Assembly: GCF_002741015.1 (NCBI RefSeq)
Contig: NZ_CP016617.1
Coordinates: forward strand, 1,054,001 to 1,118,000
Reading direction: 5' to 3'
DNA: 64,000 nt
Source: Microvirga ossetica
GTDB taxonomy: Bacteria; Pseudomonadota; Alphaproteobacteria; Rhizobiales; Beijerinckiaceae
Within the stretch, counting starts at the first letter, position 1, and the number at the start of each line of letters is the position of its first letter. A program made the position numbers and the translations under genes. The notes beneath the pieces were generated by a model, which was given only the letters and a program-made list of their open reading frames with translations, did no database searches and had not been told where the DNA came from. Positions 36,312 through 45,100 of this stretch are shown here, one piece after another.

Positions 36312-37165
36312 GGTTCACGTTCATCGATGCGGCGAAAGCGGAATTCCCCATCCAGCGCCTGTGCCAGGTTCTTGAGGTGAGCCAGAGCGGCTACTTTGCC
36401 TGGCGAAGTCGTCCGGCCTGCCAGCGTCAGCGCGACGATCTGGTGCTGCTCGCCCATGTCCGATCCGCCTTTCGAGAATCGAATGGCACCTATGGCAGCC
36501 CACGGATGACGCGCGAACTCCAGGATCAGGGCCTGCCGATCGGGCGCCGTCGGACGGCCCGACTGATGCGCGAGAATGGGCTCAAGGCCCGGCAGAAACG
36601 TCGCTTCAAGCGCACCACCGACAGCCACCACGCCTTTCCTATTGCTCCCAACCTGCTCGAGCAGGACTTCTCGGCCGAGCGCCCGAACCAGAAATGGAAC
36701 GCGGATATCTCGTACGTGTGGACGAGCGAGGGCTGGCTCTACCTGGCCGTGGTCCTGGATCTCTTCGCGCGCCGGGTGGTTGGCTGGGCGGTGAGCGACC
36801 GGCTGCACAAGGAACTGGCGCTCGAGGCGCTGCGCAAGGCTCTGGCGATCCGAAGACCCGGTGAGGGGCTGACCCATCACGCGGACCGCGGCAGTCAATA
36901 TTGTTCGATCGAGTATCAGGCCGAGTTGCGGAAGCACGGCATCCGGATCTCAATGTCCGGGACAGGCAATTGTTTCGACAATGCCGTGGTCGAGACTTTC
37001 TTCAAGACCTTGAAGTCCGAGCTGGTCTGGCGCACCGTCTTCCAGACGAGAGCCGAGGCCAGGAAGGCGATCGGTCGTTACATCGATGGCTTCTACAATC
37101 CCGTCCGGCGTCATTCGACACTGGACTATGTCAGTCCGGCTCAGTTCGAAAGGCTGGCCGGATAG
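36308..37165 (+). CDS. IS3-family transposase OrfB (DDE integrase core)
   Basis: 285 residues. First Asp in QKWNADISYVWTSEG, second in HHADRGSQYCS, Glu in NAVVETFFKTLKSELVW. The helical N-terminus QVLEVSQSGYFAWR is typical. Full length, so OrfA plus OrfB should be functional. Confidence 0.92.
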   Translation: MRFTFIDAAKAEFPIQRLCQVLEVSQSGYFAWRSRPACQRQRDDLVLLAHVRSAFRESNGTYGSPRMTRELQDQGLPIGRRRTARLMRENGLKARQKRRFKRTTDSHHAFPIAPNLLEQDFSAERPNQKWNADISYVWTSEGWLYLAVVLDLFARRVVGWAVSDRLHKELALEALRKALAIRRPGEGLTHHADRGSQYCSIEYQAELRKHGIRISMSGTGNCFDNAVVETFFKTLKSELVWRTVFQTRAEARKAIGRYIDGFYNPVRRHSTLDYVSPAQFERLAG

Positions 37166-38351
37166 CTACCAAACCGCTCTCCACTAAACCGAAGCAAATC
37201 CAGACCTCCAATCGCGGCTTTGCGGAATGGGGCGAGGTTTTTGGCGATCCCGTTGTGGCCACGGCGCTTTTGGATCGCCTTCTTCACCATGCTGTGGTGG
37301 TGCAGATCGAAGGCTCGAGCTACCGGCTGCGGCAACACGCCGAACTGATGCCCGAGCATGTGCGCTCCAAGGCGCTGATCACGCCACCCAATCCGGTGTC
37401 CGTCTCCCGTCCGCGAGGTCGGCCTCCGAAAAATGGTCCCGAGCCCCTGGGGACGTAAGCGGCAGAAGTGGGGAATTTTACTTCGGCGCTTCTGGGGATG
37501 ATTCACACGGCATTGACACCAGGTCGTGCGCCAGCAGCGGCACCGTCCAGCTCGTGGCCTGATAGCCGCAGCGGCGCGGGTCGCGCGCCAGGGCCGCCGC
37601 CAGCCGCCGCGGCGTGAGGGTGTGGTGAAGGCGAGGCCGCCCGCTACGCGGCCGGTCGCACAGCGCGGTGGCCTCATGCTCGGCCCGGTACTGGGCCAGC
37701 CAGCGGTGGACGCTGGAGCGGTTAACGCGGCAGCGGCGGGCCGCCTCCGCCATGGAATGTCCCTCGGCCACCAACAGCAGCGCTTCGAGGCGGCGATACA
37801 CACGGGCCTCACGGGCGCCAGCAAGCGCGGCGGCCAGCCGCTTGCGATCCGCCTCGTCGAGCCACGTCTCGGGAGAGTGATCATGTCGTTGCATGCTCCC
37901 CAGAAAACACCCGCAGCTCTCGCGTTGCAAGACTTATGGCGGCCTACTTAGCTGCTCCAGCCGATAGCTGCCCCACAATGCGCAGATCGTCGGAGAAGTA
38001 GCCCGTCTCGTCGGCCAACTCCCGGGCTGCCGCGGCGATCGGGTCGGGGTCGCTCGGATCGATAATCCCGCCCGGGAACTCCGTCGTTACCTCGCCAAGG
38101 CCATGCCGGTACTGCCGGACCAGAACGACCTGATCGTTGGCTGTGATGGCGAGGACCAGCACCACGTCGGGGTACTCGAGCACGTAGAAGGGCGCGACAT
38201 CGACGCCGTCGGCCGTAACGCAATCGTCGGCCCGGACGCTGATCCAACGATCTTTGTGGATGTGGCGGGAGGCTTTCACCCGCCATGGAAGCAGTCGGTT
38301 CTTGGTCATGCCGTGGGTATAGACAGATGCTAAAGGCACGCCAAGCCGGCA

Positions 38352-40166
38352 TTAGGCCGTGTAGGTCACGCCTCCGGCGCCACCGATCACCATGTTCACC
38401 GAGTTGCCAGCAGGAGCCGTTCCGATCTTCCCCGGACCTGCCTCGGCATAGCCGCGGATAACGACGTGATTGCCGGATCCACAGTAGGTGAAGTCGACCG
38501 CCCCAAGGTCGCAGCCGTTGACCTGGGAATTGATGATCGCGAAGTTGACGTTGTTAGCGCCATTCTCGTTGTCGCCGAGCTGGATGCCCTTCGATGCCGG
38601 CCGTCTCGCTCCCGAGGCCGGCCCGCTGACCTTGCCGTTGAAGACGATGCCGCCCTTAATGATGACGTTCTTTCCATTCCAGGGCGCATAGAAATAGCAG
38701 CTCGCGTCGACAGAGGTATCAGGCCCCTTGAAGAGCGCGTTGCAGTACCAAGCGCCCTCGAAGTGCGAGGATGAGATATGAAGCCCACCAGACTTATCGT
38801 GAAGCGCGATATTATGCCGGAAGGCCAGAGACCCATTCGTTGCCATATGGGTTTGGACAATCCCATACATGCGATTGTTCGCGTGACAGTTGGATAGCCG
38901 GGACGGCGCGAACTTCTCGAACAGGAAGGCCTCGTAGGTGTGATCGGCAGCCTGGCTGGCATCGAGCACCACGACGTTGTTCAACTTGCTGTCGTTCGGG
39001 CCGGCATTCCAGAAGCCGTACTTGCCTACGGTGTCGATGTAGACATTGTCGTAGAGATTCTCGATACCACCCCGCGGCCCGCCTTGGGTCCATTCTGTCC
39101 GAAGCCCATGGTCCCGGAACATGGTGATGAAGACGTCACGGAAGATATTGCTGTAGCCGAACACTTCGACGCCGGATCCGCCAGCGTTGTTGAACCAGTT
39201 GCCGTCCAGCGTCAGGCCGATAAGGCCGGCGCTGTAGATACCGCCGGCTGTCGGAGCAGCAAAAAGCGCATCTGCGTTCTCGCCCTTGATCAGCGACGTA
39301 TTGGTCCCGTTGCGTAAGCGCAGGACTGAGACGTCCTCTCCGGAGCCACGCAGAATGACCTTGGTGCGGAGGGTCAGAGTTCCACAGCAGTAGACGCCGG
39401 GCGGGATGTCAACGTAGCCGCCACCCTTTGCCGAAACGAAATCGATCGCGGCCTTTACGGCCGCAGTGTCGTTAGCCGCGGTTGCCGTCGAAGCATCAAT
39501 AGGAGTGACGGTGCCGTTTCCGATCGCGCCGAACATGCGAATGTTGATGTTGGTTCCGATCAGCTCCCACCAGGCGCCGTTTGCGCTCTGGAAGTGCCAG
39601 GCCTTGGCCAGCGACGGCGCCGCTCCGAGCTTTTTGTAACTGGCCTCGCCGCCGTCGCCAGCGCTGTGATACCCACCCAGCCGGATAGCTTCTGCTGCCT
39701 CGGGAATTGCGGAGGCTGCAGCGACGGCTCGGGTTGGATATTGAGCGGACACGCTGAGCGCTACGTCCGGTATCACGATATCAGCCAGACTGAAAAGGAA
39801 GCGCCACAGCTCCGTCGCGATGGCCGGGGTGCTGCCAACCTCGGAGGTATGGGCCTGACGGGCAGAGTACAGCGCGTTGTCGAAGTAGACCCCGTCACCC
39901 GCCGAATAGGCCACGCCCGAACCCCATGTTCCACGCATAGTGAAGCCGATACTCAGGCCGGCCGCTAAAGCCTCGGGCCCCACGATGCCGTTCTTGAGCT
40001 TTCCGTCGGATCGGCGCACGTCATTGAGGCCGTCGATGACCCCGCCGATCGACTGCTCGATGTTCTCGAGCTCGTTGTCGACCTTCGGTGCCGGGAGCGG
40101 CTGGCGCGGATTCGTGGCCTGGTAGCCGGAGAAGCTGTAGCTGCGCTGATATTTTGTCGGGGTCAT
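38352..40166 (-). CDS. Phage tail-spike / pectate-lyase-like beta-helix protein
   Basis: 604 residues from ATG at 40166. The N-terminal 75 residues (SYSFSGYQATNPRQPLPAPK, DNELENIEQSIGGVIDGLND) look like the virion-attachment part of rhizobial phage tail fibres. Residues about 215-600 are a right-handed beta-helix, starting with INIRMFGAIGNGT, NDTAAVKAAIDFVSAKGGGY and VDIPPGVY, the pectate-lyase-3 pattern of tailspikes and depolymerases. The start overlaps the upstream stop (ATGA). Likely binds or cuts surface polysaccharide. Confidence 0.8.
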   Translation of the reverse strand: MTPTKYQRSYSFSGYQATNPRQPLPAPKVDNELENIEQSIGGVIDGLNDVRRSDGKLKNGIVGPEALAAGLSIGFTMRGTWGSGVAYSAGDGVYFDNALYSARQAHTSEVGSTPAIATELWRFLFSLADIVIPDVALSVSAQYPTRAVAAASAIPEAAEAIRLGGYHSAGDGGEASYKKLGAAPSLAKAWHFQSANGAWWELIGTNINIRMFGAIGNGTVTPIDASTATAANDTAAVKAAIDFVSAKGGGYVDIPPGVYCCGTLTLRTKVILRGSGEDVSVLRLRNGTNTSLIKGENADALFAAPTAGGIYSAGLIGLTLDGNWFNNAGGSGVEVFGYSNIFRDVFITMFRDHGLRTEWTQGGPRGGIENLYDNVYIDTVGKYGFWNAGPNDSKLNNVVVLDASQAADHTYEAFLFEKFAPSRLSNCHANNRMYGIVQTHMATNGSLAFRHNIALHDKSGGLHISSSHFEGAWYCNALFKGPDTSVDASCYFYAPWNGKNVIIKGGIVFNGKVSGPASGARRPASKGIQLGDNENGANNVNFAIINSQVNGCDLGAVDFTYCGSGNHVVIRGYAEAGPGKIGTAPAGNSVNMVIGGAGGVTYTA

Positions 40167-40885
40167 TTGTTGTTCCAATCAGCGTCGTCGGCCTCACTGC
40201 CGAGATCGAAATCGTAAAGTTGAGCCTTGGATTGCATGGGGTCCTCTGCTGCCGATGCGCCGGCGCGGCCTTCGGGCTCTGAATTTTGGAAGTCGCATTG
40301 CTCGCGGGCGTGACTTTCGGGACCCATTTCAGATGGTGCCATTGCGTTGCCTTCCTTCAGTAAAGGGTTGCTGTCGGTCTGCAGCAGCGAGTGGATCACC
40401 TCGGCGCGGCGCCGATGGGCGCGCTCTTCAATCTCTTCGGCCAGGCTGATGTTGTGGAGCTGGTTTCGGAAGATCCGGGCGTGGGCACAGGTGTCGGCGT
40501 ATGTGTCCCGCGGCCAGACGGCCCGCTGCTCGTCGTCCGCAGCCCAGTAGGTGACTATGCCTGCAAGGGCTTCCATGCCCGTGAAGATCATGGACCGTCG
40601 GCAGAGTGGCGGAAGCGTTCTATCTGCTGTGAGGTAAGCGGAGGTGATAGCGGCCAGGAGTCGGTCCCGTTGGCGCTGGTAGGGCCTTAGGCCGTTGCGC
40701 CGCCTGTATCGCGACATGATCGAAGCCATCGCGCTCGAGAGGGCCCACGCAATGTGTTCACCTCGGGCCGCCTGGTTCAGGAGGCTGATGTCGAACTCAA
40801 CGATGTGGTCGAACCCGATCTCCTCGTGCGTCGGAGGATCGGGCGAGAAATCTTCGTCGGCGTAGTTGGGAAATAGTTCGGCCAT
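40163..40885 (-). CDS. Hypothetical protein coupled to the tail-spike gene
   Basis: 240 residues from ATG at 40885. N-terminal acidic part (NYADEDFSPDPPTHEEIGFD), then a helical core with YRRRNGLRPYQRQRDRLLAA and a charged C-terminal tail. Not recognised. The overlap with the tail-spike start suggests a phage-derived partner. Confidence 0.5.
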   Translation of the reverse strand: MAELFPNYADEDFSPDPPTHEEIGFDHIVEFDISLLNQAARGEHIAWALSSAMASIMSRYRRRNGLRPYQRQRDRLLAAITSAYLTADRTLPPLCRRSMIFTGMEALAGIVTYWAADDEQRAVWPRDTYADTCAHARIFRNQLHNISLAEEIEERAHRRRAEVIHSLLQTDSNPLLKEGNAMAPSEMGPESHAREQCDFQNSEPEGRAGASAAEDPMQSKAQLYDFDLGSEADDADWNNK

Positions 40886-41067
40886 ATCGGCTGCGCCTGA
40901 GTTCCTCACTGATCGGTATCGTGAGGTTAGGCCGTCTCGGTGTGCGAAAAAACATAGGCTAATAGGGCTCCAATTCGCACATGTCAGAGGGAGTGTGCGC
41001 TTCCCACTCACTTTGAATGCCCGCATAGTCGTTCACCGAATCAGCCGGCGGTGGGAGCAGCGGGACG

Positions 41068-41295
41068 ATGATAAAAGGCTATCCGCCTATCGACGCTCAG
41101 ACGATGGGCTTAGTGCGGGAGTTCATCCGTCAGTACGGGTGCCCCGATGAGGTGGCGCTGAAATACCTGCTCAAAGTCGGGAAGTATCCTCAAAAGGCCA
41201 ATGAGGACGATAAGGCCTATGCGGCGCGGCTCGATCGGCTATCGGGCTCGAACGTTGTGGTGGCTTGGGGCTTGCGGGCCGCGAATGACCTGTGA
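41068..41295 (+). CDS. Small hypothetical protein
   Basis: 75 residues with GGGAGCAGCGGG upstream. Helical: DAQTMGLVREFIRQYGCPDE and YAARLDRLSGSNVVVAWGLR. It is divergent from the phage-like pair. Family not recognised. Confidence 0.5.
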   Translation: MIKGYPPIDAQTMGLVREFIRQYGCPDEVALKYLLKVGKYPQKANEDDKAYAARLDRLSGSNVVVAWGLRAANDL

Positions 41296-41447
41296 GGCGT
41301 AAGGGTCAAAAGTTCGGCGCGGCCGAAAATTTCTAGCGGGGTCGGACGTGGCCCCGGCACGGCACGGCGCACTGCCACCCAGGGGGTAGGGTCCGGGTGC
41401 CAAGTAGGGCATGGGCAGGCACCGACACCACGTCCTTGACCTCAAGA

Positions 41448-41801
41448 TCAAGTTTCCACAGCGTCGGCTGGCCGATACGCTTTCTCCCGGGCCTCCCACC
41501 TGGCGTTCCATTCGAGAACCGCCGCTTCATGAGCTCGGTCGCGATCCTCAAACGTTTTGAAACGGTGAACCCCGTTGATGTTTCGATGATCGATCCCAAG
41601 CTCTCTTATCGCAGCGTCAAGTGCGCCCTTCCAAACTGGATCTGGCCTTCCACGACCTACTTTGCGCTTTGGCCATGTTGGGCGCTCGCGAGCCCGGATG
41701 GTGAATGGGTCGATGTCAGCCCGTACCATCTGAACTCTCTGCTCTCTGAGCGGAGCATCCTCTGGCAGGTTGTCGAAGAGTAAGCGCTTGCTGAAACTCA
41801 T
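41448..41801 (-). CDS. Hypothetical protein
   Basis: 117 residues from ATG at 41801 (earlier starts possible). Basic and helical: PTWPKRKVGRGRPDPVWKGA, LDAAIRELGIDHRNINGVHR. No family recognised. Confidence 0.45.
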   Translation of the reverse strand: MSFSKRLLFDNLPEDAPLREQRVQMVRADIDPFTIRARERPTWPKRKVGRGRPDPVWKGALDAAIRELGIDHRNINGVHRFKTFEDRDRAHEAAVLEWNARWEAREKAYRPADAVET

Positions 41802-42123
41802 GGTTTTTCCACGGTGGCCGAAGGCCATCATGGCTTCCAACATGCAGATCCGCAACCTGTAGTCGGGCGCTAGGTTGCCAAGCGCCTGGTTCAGTTAGGG
41901 TACGGTTCAGCGAAACCAATCCTAGTCCGGTTCCGTAAGTAACTATGACGGTTTAAACTGAACCGGAATTTGTAAACCAACTCATATATACAGCGGTATT
42001 CTCGCAGTGCTCCTTTAATGATCATTATGCAATTGGATGTGAGAGTATAAGAAGCCTGTTACGGGACCTCAGCCCTTGTGGGAACGGTTCTACACGAACT
42101 TAGGAGGATATCTGGTTGGGATG
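41802..42123. other. Intergenic region
   Basis: About 320 bases, partly AT-rich (41935-42060), between two minus-strand genes. No clear terminator or gene. Confidence 0.35.
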
Positions 42124-45100
42124 TTAGTGAGTTGCGACCGTCCTCTCGGTTCGCACAATGAGCACACGCCTCATACGGCCGTTCACTTCGAATTCGGTCT
42201 CGTCCTCCTCAGTCAGGCCGACCAACTCTTTCCCTAGCGGAGAGTTTACAGCCAGAAAGCCATTCGTGAGATCGTCACGGGTGGGGCTCAACATGAATGT
42301 CGCTGTCTTGTTGTCATCAAGGTATCTGATCACAACTCGATCACCAACGCGGATCCCATTGGAGAAGCCAGTGAACCCTTCAGCGCTTTTGCCGTCTATC
42401 TCATTGTACTTCTGAGTGGGAGGCTGGGTTCTCTGCTCGGGCTCGCTTGACTTGAACGTATCACCTTTCGCATGTGCCTCCGGCGCCGTGATGTGAGCTG
42501 TAAAAACACCACCATTGGCAGCACCGTCGCCTGGCTCAATTCCATTGCGTTCCAAGGTTAAGAACAGATCGTCCATGCATCCATTGGGATCGAGTGTGAA
42601 ACTCGACGCCCAGCAGCGCCAGAAGCGCCAGCCAACCCGCTCCAGAATGCGCTGACGGCGCATATCGTCCGCCCAGCGCTCCGGACCATGATACTGATCC
42701 CCATCACACTCGACGGCCAAGCGCCGTCCGTTTGCTCCTTCGACAACAAGGTCGATGCGGTATCCCATAGCTCCGACTTGGGGAGTGACCCGGTATCCCC
42801 GCTCCAGAAGGCGGCGCAGCACCTCGCGCTCGAAATCCGACTCGCACAATGCCTCAAGGTCACCCGTCGGCGTAGCCGCGCCGGACATCGGGTCACGGAA
42901 ATGGCGGATCACACGCGCCTTCAGGTCATCGGGCTTTAGCTCCTGCTCACGAACCGAACGAACGAGCACAAGACGGTCGCGGGCACGGGAGAGCGCCACG
43001 TTGAAGCGCTGCTCAAACTGGGCGGCCGTTTGCGCCTGCTTGCTGTTGGGATCAGCAATCATGGACAGGAAGACGACGTCGCGCTCATTGCCCTGGAAGG
43101 TGGCGCTGTCACCGCAGGCTATGCGGTGACGCATCATCACATCTTCCCCAAGCTCATCGAGAAGCATGCGGTTAATGAGGGCAGCCTGCTTTGCTCCGAT
43201 CAGCGATACCACGCCGATCGTGCGCCAGCGGTCCTGTGCCTCGATGCGGGCAAGGCTGGGATCATCGACGATCTTGCGGATCTCGCTGACGATGATCTCC
43301 GCCTCCCGCGGGTTCTGCTTATCCCCTTGGCGGCGCCCGTCCGGCACATAGATGTCGACGAGCGGCGGGTTGAGCCGCTCATGCGCCGTTGGCACGCGCA
43401 GCGGCACTAAGGGTTCAGGGTAGAACTGCATAGAGAACCGGATGATCGGCTCGACGCACCGGAAGTGCTCCTTGAGCATGACCAGCTTGTCCGGGAACAT
43501 GACCTTGGCGAGGTCGTAGAGCGAGGCTCCTGGAAGGAGAAGCGTCTTGAACGGCTGCCCTTTGAGGAAGCCGTGCTCCAGGCGGTCGATCTTCGCATTC
43601 TCGATGAAGGCAGCCGTCGGGCTCACCTGCTTGTCGTCACCGACCACGAGGATCTTCTTGCCACGAAGGAGCGCTGGGACCTCACGGATGTCCGATTGTG
43701 AGGCTTCGTCCATAATGACGAGGTCGAACGAGCCGACCTCACCCGGTAACTGCTCGGCGACGCGCCATGTCGGCATGATCCAGCACGGAATGGCGTCGTA
43801 ACACTGGGCCATGGCGCTGCGGGCGTCGCGGCGGTGCCGGACAGCCCCTTTGCCGGTGCCCTTGCCAGTCTTGCGCAGGGCTGTGGCGAACATCATCAGG
43901 GCAGACCGCACAGGCCCAGACATGGACCGACCAAGCTCATAGAAGGTTCGCTCGCGCACCACCCGCTCGAAGGTCTTTCTGATTTCAGCATCAAGGCGGA
44001 CCCGTTCCTCGGCCAGGCTACGCAGCCGGTACCGGTCGTCGATCCGCGCCAGATAAGCCGAGGCTGCGGCCCAATCCCATGCCTCACGCCAGTCGACGGG
44101 GATCAAGGTATCCGTTTCGCCTTCGACTGGTTCTGTGGCCAGACGCCGGCTCCAAAGAGGAGCCCCTGCTTCGCGGATCCGGCCTGTGACGGTACGGACA
44201 AGCGCCAGATGGTTCTTGTGCTGATTCAGGTCATCGATCTGGCGCCTTAAAACACCCCAAAGGCGGGCGACGTTCTGCGTCTCGATATCGGATCGGCCAA
44301 TCGCCTCGCCCAGCAGGTCACGAGCCAGTTTCCCGATCTTGCCTGATGCGTCCGAGAAGAGCCCCTCAAGACGGGACACTTCAACGCGCGCGGCAGCGAG
44401 CCGTGCGGAGGCCGCCGCATTCCGAAGCGCTGCCTCGGCATGTTCCATCCGAGCAGGATCGTGCCAGAGCTCCCGAGGCGAGCTCGCCCCAGGTACGACT
44501 TGGCTGAATACCTCCTCGAGCGCACGCATAGCGCCGGCCCCCTCCACGAGGATGGCATTCAGGAGGCCGACGAGTTGCTCGATCTCCCGCGCCGATCCTG
44601 CAGACGGAGCGCCAATCTCCTCGGCCAGCGCCCGCCACCGTACGCTCAATGAAGTGACTTGCTCCCGCCAGATGAGGTATTGGCGAATGTGATCCCAGTC
44701 CTCCCGAGCCGCTGGTGTGCGCCCTTGCACCTTGATGGCCTGCACAACCGGCCGGAGTGCCTTCTCGCGAAACGCAAAGAAGCCAAACACCTCCTCGCCG
44801 TTGGCGAGGCGGCCGATCAACGTGGTCGCCTCAACGGCCGCGAGCTCGAAGGTATCGGGCAGTTCCACCGGCTGGGCGAGGTAGCGCTTCCGCTCCTCGA
44901 CAATCGGCTTCGCGTCTTCCGCAAATTGCAGGAGCAGTTCCAGCGCGCCGGCTCCTCGCTCACCAGCAATCGCATGCTGAGCCACCGGCTCAAGCCAGGG
45001 ATTGGCCTTGGCGAGCGTCTGAACACGCTGGAGGGTCTCAAGGGCTTCGGCTCCTCGCAGCGCCTGCCCGGTGGCACCAGCCGAACCAATGCGGATCGTC

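Larger units (their letters stand above)
35973..37202 (+). mobile_element. IS3-family element with 3-bp target duplication
   Basis: The ends TGGTCTTGCTTCG and, inverted, TGGATTTGCTTCG, both continuing to GTGGAGAGC/ATGGAGAGC, are flanked by GAC on both sides (35970-35972 and 37203-37205). It is 1230 bp with orfA and orfB. Confidence 0.92.
35353..37458 (+). pseudogene. istB: IS21-family ATPase IstB (copy B), split by an IS3-family element
   Basis: The 5' part has Walker A GPPGTGKSH and Walker B SLLIVDEIGYLP and runs to YEKGAMILT. The 3' part resumes SNRGFAEWGEVFGD, then ATALLDRLLHHAVVVQIEGS to the stop at 37458. Removing 35973-37202 and one GAC joins them in frame. Copy B therefore lacks its own helper ATPase. 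Confidence 0.9.
33960..37518 (+). mobile_element. IS21-family element (copy B) with 5-bp duplication, carrying an IS3-family element
   Basis: The ends TGTTGATGCCGG and, inverted, TGTCAATGCCGT are flanked by CCAGG at 33955-33959 and 37519-37523. It differs from copy A in both genes. It lies in the IS630 transposase gene, opposite in orientation to it. Confidence 0.9.
31747..37894 (-). pseudogene. IS630-family transposase in three pieces
   Basis: Piece 1 (37894 to 37519) has the HTH EAARRCRVNRSSVHRWLAQY and ends TVPLLAHDL. Piece 2 (33959 to 33824) reads ATKGLAVSPRTLRRRLHEAG and YRWKRPRYVYVERAPHLAQK. Piece 3 (32339 to 31744) reads GITRRLKAGWHRGDRL, LCLDWTLLRLFPPL (first Asp), WLLSDRASAHT (second Asp) and ELSPMDQLWRELK (third acidic). 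Pieces 1 and 2 join in frame. Pieces 2 and 3 join through a -1 shift at A-AAA-AAG (plus 33832-33838), the expected programmed frameshift site of two-ORF IS630 elements. Confidence 0.87.
31747..37948 (-). mobile_element. IS630-family element with TA duplication, carrying IS21, IS3 and IS110 elements inside
   Basis: The inverted ends AGTAGGTCGCCA and AGTAGGCCGCCA, both continuing to TGCAAC, are flanked by TA at 31745-31746 and 37949-37950, the target of IS630/Tc1-type elements. With the inner elements removed it is about 1.15 kb. It interrupts the NUDIX gene. Confidence 0.9.
31524..38309 (-). pseudogene. NUDIX hydrolase gene, split by a nested insertion-sequence cluster
   Basis: The 5' part (38309 to 37949) reads WRVKASRHIHKDRWISVRAD, VVLVRQYRHGLGEVTTEFPG and a NUDIX box G-G-I-I-D...ARELADETGY, then IVGQLSAGAA. 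Removing 31747-37948 and one TA joins it in frame to SRTNLFHVVLAMNARPDG and the C-terminal helices ending at 31524. The rebuilt protein is about 190 residues, like ADP-ribose/nucleoside-diphosphate pyrophosphatases. The NUDIX box has an extra residue before the first acidic position. The gene is inactivated by the insertion. Confidence 0.88.
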
